The notes under the pieces: model-generated
Database searches by the model: none
Seen by the model: only the letters and a program-made list of their open reading frames with translations
Told to the model about the DNA's origin: nothing
Position numbers and translations under genes: made by a program
Part shown: piece by piece, positions 11,045-24,600 of the stretch
How the letters are laid out: each line of letters starts with the position of its first letter
Numbering within the stretch: the stretch's first letter is position 1
DNA from: Dermacentor variabilis
Lineage: Eukaryota > Arthropoda > Arachnida > Ixodida > Ixodidae
NCBI RefSeq assembly: GCF_050947875.1
Contig: NC_134577.1
Location: 68,804,639 to 68,868,638, forward strand
Direction of reading: 5' to 3'
Length of the DNA: 64,000 nt

Positions 11045-11756
11045 TTTTCGCGATGAGGTGATGTTTGCGGCTTCCCTGAATCACCCTGTCAGTGTTGTAG
11101 CACCTGTGTGACAATGCGCATACTGCAGAGGTTCCCATTTAGCGAAAGCCGCTGTTCACAAACGAACCTGTGGCAATGTTTCAAGTTTTAACCGAAGGAA
11201 TACTGCACCAAATTTACATAAGTAACTGATAGATTTTTTCTCGTGATATTCGTTGTTTGAATACGCTCCTTGGTAGCGTTAAATTGCCTTTTAATGAGTT
11301 TTGCCGGCGAGTGACACCTTATCACACCGTGTTTGTTTAGGTGGTGATATTGTAACATTTATTTGTCAACGAACTTTCTCAGCAACGTCTATAGGCTTGA
11401 GGTAGGTTTCAACAGATTAATAACTAAATTATGGAATTAATAAGGAAACGTAGTAATGCTGAGTAGAAAATGGCGCATAACGCGTCGTCTTGTGGCTATA
11501 GGCGATAGGTCATATGATCAATATGTGCGCGTAAAAAAACAACTAAAAAAGTTTTGGATGTTCAGTGTTCAGTGTTCACTGGTTCCTGTATTCAAACATA
11601 TTCTAGTTGCTATTTAAAGGAAGTATTAGTTTAAGAGTGTCTTTTTTAACGTCCCGAAGTTAACTTGACTTGCACGTGATAATGCATCATTGCTGCAACT
11701 GTAGGATACATTTATATGTTGTAACCGTATGTCGTATGTACCTCATATTGAATAGC
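11045..11756. other. No recognised feature
   Basis: AT-rich sequence without an ORF or an identifiable repeat. Confidence 0.5.
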
Positions 11757-11820
11757 CAGGGAGCAGCCAGTGCCGTATTTAAGCGCCAACATCTTTTACA
11801 GCGAGTCAATAAACGAAATA
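11757..11820 (+). repeat. LINE-type 3' terminal tail, copy B
   Basis: AGCAGCCAGTGCC, a hairpin (GTGC 11770-11773 with GCGC 11783-11786, using one G-T wobble), AAGCGCCAACATC and TCAATAAAC match the 3' end of the LINE at 57488-63303. The upstream 60 bp is weakly similar too (GTAACC..TATGTACC..CTCAT), which supports a truncated LINE copy. Confidence 0.6.
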
Positions 11821-12635
11821 ACCGAAATGGTGCCGGGAAAGCATAGGCTAGGCAACCGGCGATGCATTGAAACGAAAAAAAAATATGGCACCGAGGGAAG
11901 CGAATGGCGTCGACGACGGCCATAAAATTACGTGACTTGGGGAAAGCAAGGAATTTGTAGGCGCAGGGTCAAAGTACGCCGACACGAGACAAGGGTAATT
12001 AGAGACCACTGGGAGAGAGCGCCTCGATCCGTTCTCGGAAGTGGACATGAAGGAGAGCTTGTGACGACGACAAACATGACTAATAATGATTAAACTTCTG
12101 CCACACTTTCTATTTCGTCGGCTCCGCCCCCTTTCACCTTTTTTCCAGCGCGCCGGAACAAATCGAGAGCGCACTGGTTAGCTTTGCTTTCTTGGCTGTT
12201 TCTCGATGTGTGCTAGAAATGCTGGAACTTGTAGAAATATAATTACGTACTACATTAGTACGAAGAATTGGCCTCCGCCACGCCGTCGGCTTTTTCATGA
12301 TCTCCCGTTTCTGTATATACGCAAGTGGTGTCTGCAGCTATAGCGTTAACCAACGTATAAAAAAATTGGGTTCAGGAATTTAAGCGGACGGGACCAACTC
12401 ACACTATATTAAAGATTTTCTTTAATTGCATAATTAGGCAAGATTAATTACCCGAGTTGCCGAGTGTTAACTTTAGGGCAAAAAACTTTCGATGAGAAAG
12501 TCAGTCAGTACAGTCAGTAGCAGCCGAAATGGACAGTCCACTAGGTGGGCTCTTACAGGATACCCCCGCAGCTCATAAGACGAGCCTGTGAGAGACTGAG
12601 CGATATAAGCCTGTGCATCTGTGCATTTGGATACT
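11821..12635. other. No recognised feature
   Basis: No convincing exon or repeat. A short CAGTCAGT duplication lies near 12500-12520. Confidence 0.5.
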
Positions 12636-12732
12636 CTCTCTCTCATCATTCATTCCCCTTTCCCTTTCCCCAGTGCAGGGTAGCCAACCGGACTCGGCCT
12701 AGTTTGCCCCCATGCCTTTCCCGTCTTTTATG
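12636..12732 (+). repeat. LINE 3'-UTR motif: pyrimidine tract, CAG/GGTAGCCAACCGG
   Basis: A CT tract (TTCCCCTTTCCCTTTCCCC) ends AGTGCAG and is followed by GGTAGCCAACCGG, CTAGTTTGCCCCCATGCC and TTTCCCGTC. It is one of the best-preserved copies of this block. It resembles a 3' splice site followed by exon sequence. Confidence 0.7.
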
Positions 12733-15700
12733 ACTTCTTTTTTTTCTTTGATGTGCATGCCCGGAGCACGCATTCGAGATTGCAGCACATGTACGCACGG
12801 CCGCGCCGAGAGCTCGCGAGAGCGCAGTATATAGCCACAGTGGCACCGCAGATTTTCTATTGCTTGCTGTAAATTTCTATTAGTCGGTGTTATTTTTTCT
12901 ACGTTGCCTTGTTCCTATACAGCAATACTGCTCGCTTTTATGGGCGCATAGAAAAAGAACTGAAGTAAGAAAAGAAAATTAGCATCGTCGAAATAAGCGT
13001 TCAAGACCTACAGGTCGAAGGAACACAAATAAAAAGAAAAGAATAAACAGAGGGCGCTATATCTTTCCACGAGCCAGGCCCGAAACGACGTGCCGCCGGG
13101 AATGTCCCCACGTTAGCGCGACACGTCGTAAATCTGCGCGTGAGCCGAGCGCCGGGGTTAAGCCGAAGGCAACAACAGCGGCAACAACAAAAAAGGAAAC
13201 CATGCTCGGGGGGAAGCGGCCTGCTGGCTAGGTAAGGTTTCGATGCTTGCTTTGCTCTCAAGGAGCTTACGGCAACGTGTCACCCCTCTCGAGCTTCCCC
13301 ACGCGGCATATTCGCTCTCCCGTCTTCTTACTTACATAGAGACAGGCCTGGCACTGCGCATACATATTACATGGCACCTATACCAGCCCGTACTACTGGC
13401 ACCCTCGAGCTCGCTGCTTTAATTGCCTTCTGACGCGGGCAGTTACTTCCTAGGTGGCAGCTTCGTTCTCGAATGCCTGCCGCGTGACGAAACGACGTTG
13501 TCCAGGGCAACGCGTCGCAGAGATGCGCGGGAACCGTTTGCGCGTGCGTAAAACGTGTTTGTGCCGTAATGTGAGAGAATAAAAGGGCGTTAGCCGGGCT
13601 TCCCCGTCTCTTTTACAGTTGGCGTCATCGTACACATACTCGGGCTGCGTTAATTGTTCAACAAACCTGTGTAAGTTTACTCATTTACTCACGCACTTCT
13701 GGGTCCTCGCAGGGCATCCGAACGCTTTCCTCTCGCACTTCGAGAAACGGGACACGCATCAAATCTCTGAATGTTTGCGGTGAAACCGGACGATCTCTTT
13801 AGGCGACGCCAGTGAAACGTATTCACCCATCTTGTTCCCGAAGAACTGCTTCGGTGAAGCAACAGCGCTTTCGGAAGCTCGAGTGTAAAGGACTATATCT
13901 GGATCTTGAGCTAAGAGATGTACTTGTATACCACAGGCTAGGCTCACCTGTACGTTCTGAGGCGTCCACTACAACGTGTTATCATGAAGCTTGCGTTGCT
14001 ACGGGATGTAATATCCCTTCAAGCGAGCGAGCATTCATATTAAACACGGCTCGTTCAATCTAAGAAGCCGTACCTTCCTGTTGTAGCCCTATCACACTTA
14101 CTAAAGCAGCAAGTCTGCCTGCTGCGACTCATAGCTCTTACTGACCTTTCCCCTGCCAAACTACACTTTCCTTCATGCATCTAGCAGATCGGGTGAAATG
14201 TTCCAATAGACAGTTATCTACTACAACTGAACATGACATTTGGGTGCGTCCCCAGTTTCAAATGGAAGGACTGGTTCTCACAGACAACCAACCAACTTAA
14301 GACCTCAGCCGTTTAAGTACCTCCGAATTCAGCCACATTAATCCCAACCGGAAATCACATCGTGGGACGCTATTTTACATTTTTATCTCTCACCCTCCTG
14401 CTATTCCTCTCTTGCTCGCTTCTCATATTTCACCATAACCCTTTCCCTTATCTCTCCCCCAGAGGCACGATGCATTATCAAGATACCTCCGGTTTCCTTT
14501 TCTGCTTTATAGACTCCCGGAAGGGCAACAAAACCAGTTACTATACATATCGCTGCCACTTTGGCGATGCGTGTCTTACTTCCCACTTTTGCTTCTTTTT
14601 TCCCTTTCGAACGGATACAACTTGACAAGCTGTACGCCTCCTCGCACCCAGATAAGCAGGTCACACGCCGAGGCTAACCTAGTCGCAACAAGCCCGTCGG
14701 GCGGCCGCCAATTGACGCGGCTGCTCGAAATTCTCGCCACGTATCGGGGTGCGCCGCGATCGGAAAGGCGAATAAAAGCGGTTCGAACTTTGACCCGGCG
14801 ACAGTGCGCGCCCCTAGGCACCCGAGGTTGTCTGTCTCGCGTTCGTTCCCACACATGCCGCCCCGCAGCAAATCCGATCAGTCAGCGCACGCAGGGCGAG
14901 TCTGCGGTTGTTCGAGTCGCTGCTTCTCGATACGGAGTGCGGGAGGTTTAATCCTCGCCCTTGGTATCTCGGTTGATCCCCAAGTCGTCCGTATTATGCG
15001 GGAATGGCGGTGGGAAGGGAAGGAGGAGGGAGAGGGGCGGAGACGCAGACGTTGTGCATTCAGCGCACGCGCGGACACGTCGGATATTCGTGTTCGCTAC
15101 GCGTTGATCAAGCCACGGACGAAATAGCGCTTCTTCTTCACAACGAGCAAGAGCCAATCGGATGCAGCGATCACTCCACATCGGTTTATTCGCTTTGCTT
15201 TCTTTTTCCCCAGTAATCACCGCAGGTATACGCTGTACACGAGTCTGTGCGAAGTGAAAACAACGAATCGGGACCGTGTTGCAAACGCTTTTCTGCTGCA
15301 GCCGTTACTTATACTGCGCGCAGTAAAAATGCACGCGCTACCTGATCAACACGGTGGTAAGTGGCTGGAAGGGGAGGCGTCCTCATAAAGATAAAGACAA
15401 CATTTCTCGCACGATTCGTCGATGCTCATATCGCACTGTGGCTCGTTTGATTTAGAGATCTGTAAGAAGGACCACTTAGTGCAATCGAAGGTACTAATAT
15501 CAAAGGATGCCGCTCTGACGCGTTTAGAATAGAAATTGGTAGCCGCCTCATTCGGTCTATTTGTACGCAGGTTCGAAGACGGTCCAGCACAGTAAAAGCA
15601 AAAAAGAAAGTAGGACAGGAGGAACCGCAAAGAAAGAAATAACAAGGAGCCAGTCTGGTTGAGCGTATATTAAAGATACGTAACTGCCTATTTCCAATTA

Positions 15701-18700
15701 GGTATTCTCCCCTTTCCCTCGCACCTAGCGGTCAAGGCGCAATTTTCCGTGTTTTGATCTTTGTATGTATTCTGCAGGGGCCGTGGTGACCCGCTTAACT
15801 TCTTGCTCGGCCATCGTCGTCTGCTGCTGGCCTCGGCTCAACCGGTGCAGACGGCCCAATTCGGCGCCACGGGCCAGAATTGGAAGCAGAAGTATCAGTA
15901 TCCAAAGGTAGTGCGCGTAACTTCGCTGCCTCCCACACGTGTTCGGATACACGTAGCAGTCGCGGCAGTGCCTCGTCATCATGCGGCACAACTACTGGCT
16001 ACGGGACTGCGCGCAATTAGAGGCGTGACGCTCGCTAGAATTCCGCATGCACCGATAGCTGACGTCACGGCGTCACCTGCTTTTCCGTCTGCCTCACTAT
16101 ATTCCTTACGCGCGTGGCTAGGTGTGAGCGCAAGATGACGAGTAGGCCAAGAGCTTCTGTTTCGGTTCTTGTCAACAGAAGGCACAGAGTGCTATTATCG
16201 TTGTTCTCGTTTGCACACGTCATTGGGAGGATGACTTCCACAAACGAGGCCCCGTTGTAAACAACGTAGTACGTCACTTATGGCATACTTTTCAAAAGTG
16301 TGTACTTAGCGAAACTTCGAAGTGAGCAGACGGACAACTGCTCCTGGCTGCTTTTCTCGTCTGCAGATGGAATGGCACCAATTTTATTAGCGCACAGTTT
16401 TGAAAGTGCCAGCAATAAAATAAATATTTATCCCAGGAACAGTTAGTTTTTCGGCTGCTTTAGAACCGAGAATGCAGCAGATGGCAATTGAATAGCAGCC
16501 CGCTACTCTCAAGCGTGTGTTTATGTGAAGTTCCTGAACATTCGAAGAATCGCCAATCTTTGAAATAGCACCCCTTTCTTCCTATACAGGCCGCAGTTAT
16601 GGCGTTGTCGTCGAAGAAAAAAAAACGCCAGAATCAGCGGGCAATCGTTTTACAATGTCGCACTGGCTAGCTGCAGGGGTTGTCGTGCCACTTGAAAGAC
16701 CGTGCGACGGATACGCACAGCAGCAACGACGGTCAGCCGTGACCAGTCGCGGGGAGACTTCAGATGCGACCGGTTTTTCTCCCGGTCAGACAATTCCCAG
16801 ACAGCCCTCGACGCAGTGTTCTGTGAAGTCGATAGGCCGACGCCCCATCGATTCACTTGATGCTCCGTCTCGCAAGAACGTGCCATCATCAGTCACGTGC
16901 CTTGTTTATGAGCGGGTTATGAGCGCTCAGTCCGGCGTTCTTGCGAGAAGCCTCGAGATAGTTTCTCGACTGTGAACGAAGGTAGACGACCCGGATGTCG
17001 TTTCCAATATTCGTGGTCAGGTTTCCATTCGCTCACCACTCCGGATATGTAGCAGACTACATGCAGACTAGCACGTTACCCTCTGTTTTCTATCAGTATA
17101 TTCTTCGAATAGGCGTGTGCTTGTGGTAACCACGATATTTTCACCCCACGGAAAAACAAAATAGTGTGCCAAAGCAGGCGATTGTTCCCCACGAGTGTGC
17201 GCCTAAGCACCGGTAGTCACGGAAGCAGGAGTGCAGCAGACGACGTCAGCAAGTCGACCATCGACAACGACGACAACGTGTTCACCCGCAGCATCGCGTC
17301 GTGCAGGAGGTGGCGGCAAACGCGTAGGATGGTTCACAAAAGCCAACGAGAGACGCCAACTAGCAACATACACGGACACTTTCACACCGGTGGCGAAACA
17401 CAAACATTCTCGAGGTTCGTGGCCTGGATAGCCAGGAAGGAGAGAGCATCAAATACTGCACGCAAATAATGCGTGCATTTCCAGCCACTTTGCGAGCGGG
17501 CTGAGATGCGACAGCGCGATAAGCAGACGGCTTCGCAAGCAAACAAGGCGTCAGCGGAATGCGTGCACACAAACAGGATCGCCCAAGCGTGCGAAACTTG
17601 ATTGCAAAAGCGCGCCGCCACTACCGGCAGCGGGCGAGACGGCAAGCCCACCGGAGTGCGTCGGACCGGCGTATATCGTACCGTCCTTCAGCGCCGACAT
17701 GCACGCGTGGTGCTCTGCAACCCGTTGGCACAGAGTGGAGAAAAACAAAAGAAGATGGTCGACCCTCCTCCTCTCGCTGGCTTAGCCAACACGGACAGGA
17801 AAGGCTTTCAAATTACAGGCGTTCACACAGGCCGGTCGACCTCAAAAAGCGCACGCTTGCAGGGCCATCTGCTGGGATGTTATCCATGTTATGAAATTAG
17901 GTCCTGTCAATGTTGTGAAGAGGCTGGTCGTCTAACTGGTTGAGCACGACGTAAAGCGATTGTCTCTGCACACCGTACTGCGGGCGCTGGCACAGGACAT
18001 ATCAAATTGTTTCCTCCATGCCACATGCTGCGGCGTCGGCCGTTCCTATGCGAAGCACGTAGGGATTGCTAAACGCGACCTGCAACCACAGCCTACACAA
18101 GAGGGTCGTGTCTCTTCGTGGAAGTGTTGGCGGAAGTAGAAGACCTTACTTTTGTTCTCGTCCATTTCACTCCGATGCGGCGCACGGGTGTGCGAGTAGG
18201 GGGAACATCCTCGCAGCATCTGTCTATAGACGGCGGGAGTGACAGACGCTGGGCTTCTACACGAGCTAAGCGAGCCGCTTGACCGGCACGTTTACTGCCG
18301 ATAAAACCAGTGACTTGGTAGCCACTGAAAAAAAAAATGATTTCGTGCTCCTTTTCTTAAGTCAGGTAATGCATGGACTCTCTAATTTCGGAGGCCAATT
18401 TGTTCACGCGAACCGCACCGTAAGGCGGACAGTAGACACTGCAGTGCGGTCTTCGAGTCGCAGAAAAAAAAGGACCATTTGTGTGCTGGGGTTCTTCACT
18501 AATTAATTGCGTAGTGCGACTCGAAGAGCTGCGAGTTCTGATGCCGTTGATGTTGTTAAGTGAGGCGTTTTTTGAAGTTGATAGCGGCGGCCTTTTGCTG
18601 GAATGACGACACCTGCGGCAGAGCTATTCATTTTAGAGAGTCAACTCGATACGAGGGCGTTTCTCCGCGTTAGCTCGCACCGGTGAACCACGCATCTCGT

Positions 18701-18812
18701 TGGCCACGCGCGGATTTCACGGCGGCTCCGCTAGATGGCGCAGTGCGTCCAGAGGAAAGCGTGAGAAATGTGCGCCGTTGCAGTACACGTCTATAATGGC
18801 ATGTTTTGGTGG
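12733..18812. other. 6 kb with no recognised feature
   Basis: I read all six frames and see only short, unrelated open frames of at most about 126 codons. There is no clear SINE, LINE or LTR structure. GC content rises around 14700-15100 and 17100-17900. A segment around 17900-18250 may be antisense to an old retroelement, but I could not support a domain. Confidence 0.45.
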
Positions 18813-19175
18813 TGGCTAGGCACTCAGCCAGGATTCTTTTTTTTGGGGGGGGGGAGGACGCTGAGGTTGCATTTCGGAAGTGGGGGGAGGGGGCTAAGGC
18901 TTCATTATTCTCTGTCAAGTTTCCCATGCTTGTTGCATAATGATGCAACTATTACCTAGAGCCTGAGGGCTCTTGGCTTGCCTGAAGGCGTGTGCCAGCT
19001 GCCCTTGTCTGGGACGGGCGTTCGAAGTATATGCGCCTTTGTTCATAGGCGACGTGCCAGACATAAAAGGGAGCAGGGCGCCAGCCGGGAAAACTTCGGA
19101 GTGGGGGGGGGGCTGAAGCCCGGTCAGCACCTCCATTTCCCCCCCCCCCCCCTGTCTGCGTCACTGGTGGTGGCA
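18813..19175. repeat. Unclassified repeat with terminal G and C runs
   Basis: GGCTAGGCACTCAGCCAGGA plus a T run and a G run (about 18845-18854) opens the region. A second G run (about 19103-19112) and a C run (about 19139-19152) followed by TGTCTGCGTCACTGGTGGTGG closes it. The ends are loosely inverted copies of each other, so it may be a diverged MITE-like element. Confidence 0.3.
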
Positions 19176-19209
19176 GTATAAATGGAGTATTGCTACATTG
19201 CATGCTTAC

Positions 19210-19500
19210 TAATTGCATTAACCTTGACGATAGTCCGTCTGTCCCTCCGACCTTCCTGTTACGCCGTCCCGGTGTCCCAAGTTGTGTACTAGTTTGTCGT
19301 GATGTGATGCCATCGGGATCGTTCCGTCGTCGTCATTATAGTTTCTTCATTTGACTGTCGTCGTGCCATCATCGCCCTTGAGCCGTCGTCGTCATTCAGC
19401 CATCGTCATCCCATTGTGACGCCGTCGTAATCGCTCTGTCATCGCAGCATCATTATCATTTCAGAAACGTGATGCCATCGTCGTCATCAGACTTCTGCAT
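19210..19500 (+). repeat. Short GTC/CAT-rich degenerate minisatellite
   Basis: The sequence is built from recurring CCGTCGTCGTCATT, GCCATCATCG and CATCGTCATCC-like phrases at a period near 18-20 bp. The composition is the same as the larger array at 31880-32790, so both probably belong to one family. Confidence 0.6.
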
Positions 19501-19645
19501 GCTACGAGACTACGAAAAAGTGTACTTGATTACAAGTAATTAATGACGTGTAATTTGGTATGCGTACAAGTCCGGTCGTCATACTGTCTTCATCGTTCAA
19601 GCGTTACAACGAGGGCGGAATGCAAGAACGCTCCTATGCCGCGCA

Positions 19646-19770
19646 TTGGGTGCCCGTTAAAGAACGCCAAGTGTTCAAGATTGATCCGGTGTCTCCCACT
19701 GCGGTCTTCTTTCATCATCCTATGCAGTACCGAGATGTTGGACAGCAGAATTCAATTCAATTAAGCTAAA
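19646..19770 (+). repeat. Diverged SINE 3' half
   Basis: TGGGTGCCCGTTAAAGAACG, GTGTCTCCCACTGCGGTCTTC and a CAGAATTCAATTCAATT end follow the order of the Ruka-like SINE body. The tRNA head is missing or too diverged. Confidence 0.55.
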
Positions 19771-20954
19771 ACATCAGTTTCGGCGCAAGGGAAAAGCAAT
19801 AAATGTGATAGCAACATGTTAGAATATTACACGAACTGCGAGACTCGTAACTGTGGTGGCAGTATGAATTGAAGTAAACGTAAGCTGACTATATAAAAAC
19901 AAGCTTGTGCTAGGTGTTCTATATCCGAATCCTTCCATCGCACAAGTTCATTGATGTTTATTAATTAAAGCAACGCCTTTTTTTACCGACCTTACAACTA
20001 ATTTTTAGCATTGGGTATGTTTAAAACCTCTTTCCTTGGCCAATCCCGAAAGTAGGGCAGAGCCGCGCCAATAAAATTACATCATTTGCAGGTTTCGGCT
20101 CTCTTAATGTTTCGCACTTTTAATGTTTATGTCTGACAAGAATCACGGTAAAAGGCATGCGCTGTCGGTGTTTTGCTTGATGACATTTGTTTTCGGGCTG
20201 GCATTCTCAAAATTCTGAGGTATAATTTCGTCAAGAATGTAAGACCTAGTATGAGCAATTTTAGTGATAGAATGGCGTGGAAATATAGCCCGCATATCAC
20301 ATAGCGTACGTCAAAAACTTTGAGGACGCTTATTCTTCGCCTTTAAGAGTGGAACACCATAGCGTTACCTCATTTATAATTAGGATAATCATAATTACTT
20401 ATGTACGCACCAGTACATGTCTCTAGCACACTTCGTTAAGTTAAAGACAACACACTCACTCGGGTCCCCCTAATATGTACACCTAGTGCCCGCACAGATC
20501 TCCAACGACAGCTGCAAAATGGGTGTGTATTTGAGTTTCCGCGCAACAGAATTACGCTTTCTCGTATATTCAAATTACAATACGACGCTATAATGCCTGC
20601 AGGTTGTGCTTATATTCTGCTTTACGATTTTTCTGACACGCCTTACTTTGAGAAATTCAATTAGTCCAGTAACGCCTGCACGTTACGCAGAGGGACTGCG
20701 TGTTTCGGAATGCGTGGCGAACATCGTGGCGACGCCAACGGCAAAATTCGCTTGGAATGTCCATATAACCGCTATAGCAATAAAATGACCATCAGCTGAG
20801 AGGGAGCAAAGAGAGGACGTGTGCATAGCACACGATTTCAGCTAGGCCATGGTTGTCTCCGCGGACTTCGGTCACCGTGGAAGTACCTCGTACTTCGTAG
20901 TACATCGTAGAAGAGTGCTATGTAACTGTACACAAGTGACATTCGCCCGCTTTC
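19771..20954. other. No recognised feature
   Basis: AT-rich sequence with no ORF above 60 codons that looks real. Confidence 0.5.
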
Positions 20955-21035
20955 TGTGAGCAATCATGGTATTGTGGTTATAACACTCGGCTTACAACCA
21001 ACGACCTTATTGTTCGCTCCCATGCTTGCCTGCTC
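20955..21035 (+). repeat. tRNA-like SINE head, diverged
   Basis: GGTATTGTGGTTATAACACT and CGGCTTACAACCAACG match a tRNA D-arm and anticodon arm (loop CTTACAA). TTGTTCGCTCCCATGC is a decayed B box. Pairing is too poor for a functional tRNA gene. Confidence 0.4.
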
Positions 21036-21144
21036 ACATACATGCTCCTGCTTTTACTTTACGTTGCATCGTACCTGAGATTAAGTCTGACAACAGGAAA
21101 GAAATACACGATCAGTTTACTTCCAAGCGAACAACCGTAGTTGA

Positions 21145-21148
<4 letters not shown>

Positions 21149-21232
<84 letters not shown>
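21149..21232 (+). repeat. CA microsatellite
   Basis: About 40 CA dinucleotides, nearly pure, with one CG near the 3' end. Confidence 0.95.
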
Positions 21233-22617
21233 CGAGGTAAAGAAAACGTAAAGCTAGGAATGATGCCCGAGATGCCCCCACTCGCACAAGGGCGCTTCCG
21301 GTCTCAGCCAAGCAATCGTTCAGCCTTTTCTATAACTTAGTTTATTGCTCGCCGTGAACAGCATGCCGCTGAAAAACGATTTCGAATTCTCCAGCTGTCC
21401 CCGTGCGTGCCATGGATGCATATGGCCGTCGTCGTCGATGCGAGGAGCAGCTTTCGTGCGACAATATTTCTGCGTCGTCGGTGCGCCAGGTGCGAGGGGC
21501 GCCCCGAGGGGGTCGCGTCCGAGGGGCGCCAGCACGAGTTCTGGGCGGGTGAACGCCCCGGAGAATGACAAAATTATTTCGCACGACATATCGAAAGCGT
21601 GCGTCGCGGCTGAAGCGAGAGAGCGGAGATTAAGAAACTCGTATTTTTGCGCGTTGGGAAAGCTCCTTAATCGCTGCGAAAGACGTTTGTCTGAGAGCTA
21701 TATATAGATGGTAGACACTACAGCGTGCGAGAAGTGGGCGTTCGGGACCAACATCTGCTTGCCCAAATGCTTGTGCGTTTCGAGGAACCGAAATGTTACG
21801 CTAGTGTTTTGCGTACAATGAGAGGCTGAACTGACCGAGTCTTGCGATGCACGCTCTAGGAACATCCGGAATACAGACACCTGCGAGCAATCGCAGAGAG
21901 TAGGACGAGGCAGAGACCTGCCATTATACCTGTTGCCATACTGCTCATATTGGACTTACTAATTTTTTTATTTATGCTTTACCCACAGAGCCGGAAAGGA
22001 ATTACAGTGAGGGGGGAGGTGCGGTGGCTACGATCCTTAAAACAATCACAATAACAGAAGAATTTTTCACGCAATATATATAAACAAAGTTCCACAACAG
22101 GAAGAAACTGACATGGGGTAAAAACGAACATAATAACAATATTAGTGGAACTTCTCCTAATATACCCATAAGCAATGTTCAAACTAAGAAATCAATTAAC
22201 TTGGGCTACAAGAACAACACTGCTCGAAAGATAGGCTCTAAGGTAGTCGGAATAAGATCATGAACCTACGAGCACTCACTTTAATAGCGTAATCAAATGA
22301 TCACCAAACAGAACACTGAAAAAATCAGAACGGACTCTATTCGTATCCCCAGTCATTTTGGCAGAATAATACATGTTGAACAAATATGTCTTACAGGCAG
22401 GTTCAAGGGTTTTAGCGGGTGGTCAACGCCATGTTTAAAAACTCAGACACAGTGATTTGTGAAAAGTGTGGGGTCCCACTGACTGCAGTACCACTTGTGG
22501 CCAACGAGGTCAACTAGGAAATGTGACTTTTTGTGCACAGCGGCTTTAGCGATCGCTTGTGGCCCAGCGCTGAGAATTTTCAATACGTCGGTGACTCCGC
22601 CGGACAATAGCCCTTGA
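21233..22617. other. No recognised feature
   Basis: A GC-rich patch (21400-21560, GAGGGGCGCC repeated) gives overlapping open frames of 80-120 codons on both strands with no motif. The rest is AT-rich and featureless. Confidence 0.45.
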
Positions 22618-22720
22618 CTTCCTCTGCTCCTCTTAGCTTTTCCTTCCCTCGAAACAGTGCAGGGTAGCCAGCCGGTCTCAGTGGCGGTTAACCTATCTGC
22701 CTTTCAGTTATCCTTATCAT
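22618..22720 (+). repeat. LINE 3'-UTR motif copy
   Basis: Pyrimidine-rich CTTCCTCTGCTCCTCTTAGC leads to ACAGTGCAG/GGTAGCCAGCCGG and GGTTAACCTATCTGCCTTTC. It is collinear with the copies at 12636 and 54736. Confidence 0.7.
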
Positions 22721-22879
22721 ATCTTATTCTGATCAATGTTTTATCTTATCCAATTATCACTACATTTTCTTTAGTGGAGTGACAATATGAGACGACGTCA
22801 GGCAGTATACACAAAGCGATATAAATAGTGTATTCTATCACCACTTCTTTTTTTTCTTTTTCTGGGCAAGCCACTGCCA

Positions 22880-23160
22880 CAAGTATGTCGATGGCTTATG
22901 GTATCGAAAGCTTTCGTCAGATCAATAAGTACAGATCCCACAATTAAGCTTTAATCAATAACTTACCTCATTTATTCAGGTAAAGCAATGCGGTTTCAGT
23001 TCTGTGGAACATTTTTGAAGAAATCCGACTTTGAAGGTCGTTTCCCACTTCCACTATATTTATTTTCAGCACATGGGCTTCGGTGCAAGTTTCATCGTGG
23101 AAGATTTTCATATAAATTGTATCAAGCGCGCTCGACAAATGGTGTGTGATATTGTACACG
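22880..23160 (-). pseudogene. LINE reverse transcriptase fragment (CR1/Jockey-like)
   Basis: Minus-strand translation in shifting frames gives TETALLYLN, then CGICTY, then DLTKAFD-like and ISHRHT phrases. These correspond to the RT finger/palm region that carries the first catalytic aspartate (xDLxKAFDTVxH in this superfamily). Stops and frameshifts break it throughout. It is not followed by a recognisable 3' end. The superfamily assignment is from motif resemblance only. Confidence 0.45.
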
Positions 23161-24600
23161 CAATATCTGTAATTATGTCGTCTCCTGGCACGTGCGCAAA
23201 TGGGTGAGACATTTTAGGCAAATGGTAATGTGCCTTGACCACAGCGGTTTCCTTCTTATATTTCATAAAGATGAAGTTCTACGATATAAAATAGCTGTAT
23301 ACGCGTCGTTAACTTTGACGAAATCTTTTATTAGACAACAAGAAGGTCTTGCGTCAAAAACGGAGGCAATGTGCCTCACGTAACGCAATCCAGACTATCG
23401 GCAGTTATCTGCTTTCGGCGTAGCACTCACACGTATCGCGTAGCGTATTTCTTTTTTCCGTGGGAGGGGAAGCAGACGGAACCCAACGAGTCACGCGGCG
23501 AACGAAAGCACAAAGCAGACGACACAAAAGCAAAACAAAGCAAACAGTTGAGGCCAAGCAGACGCGCCGGAATTCTGTACTTCGCAGAGCAGACGCATTT
23601 GTCGGCGGGACGTCGTGTACCACTAACGACGATGACGCATAAATCGCTAAAGGCGTCATCGTTAGCGTGACGGGCGCCCCCTGTTGGCCATCGCGCTCTC
23701 CGGATTAATATGCGCTTGTTTTCCGCGCGAGGCCGCCATCAGTCATGGTCTCACCTCGTCCGCATAGCTCCTACCTTCACCTACACATACTGCAGTGCAT
23801 TCTCGCCTTCCGTTATACCGGGCACATTGTTAATTTTCTTTCTCGTATTTTTATTACGTTATTTTGAGATGAGTGCAACCTGCGCGTGTTTTTATTTGTT
23901 CTGTTCTTGTTTATCTGTTAGGTTTAGACTGGCGCTCTCTAGCTTTCGTCATCCATTTACTTTTGTGACTGCGGCCTGCAATGTTGCTGTTTCATTTCTA
24001 TTTGCTTCGCATTTTCAACTTCCGTTTCTATGCTCTCCTGCCGAAAGAGTATGCAGACGTTGTGCCCTTCTCGGTGGCAGTTCTCTGCTTGCTCACTGCC
24101 CATTTCGTTCTCCGTCCATTGCGTAAGTGTGTTTTCAAATCGAATACGAATACTTACATCCAGCACCACACATTACCTATAGGCATATTTACGCCACCAA
24201 CAGCAGACACTCTAGACCCCGTGCTGATGATGCGCCCATGGAACAGAACCTTGGGCAGTGAGTTGCATCACTATGGTTGCAAGAGTTGCACTTCATACCC
24301 ATGAAAAAAAAAAATTTCGCTCCATCGCGCTAACCAATCTTCTAAAACAAAAAAAAAATGGTAGGCGACCCTAATATTCGGCTTAGGTGTCTCTTAGTGG
24401 CACTCGCACGTCGGCGCTGTTGTTCTTTAGGGTAAGCGAGCGAACGGCTTTCCCCTGGCATGATATGCGAGTGAGGTGCGAGCGAGGGCGAGAAGGAAGC
24501 GCCGCGTGAGCCACCTGGCGACACGTAGCCCCCTAGGGAGCGGCGCAAGAAGTGCACCTTACCTGCCATCTCCGGTGCTGACGTAAGAGCACGTAACGAA
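23161..24600. other. No recognised feature
   Basis: Several open frames of 80-138 codons in both directions (23371-23670, 23710-24126) lack family motifs. The phenylalanine/cysteine-rich frame at 23710-24126 reflects T-rich DNA. Confidence 0.45.

Noticed and set aside
21149..21232. CRISPR-like regular repetition
   Set aside because: Simple CA dinucleotide repeat with no spacer structure; no spacer-repeat array exists anywhere in the window.
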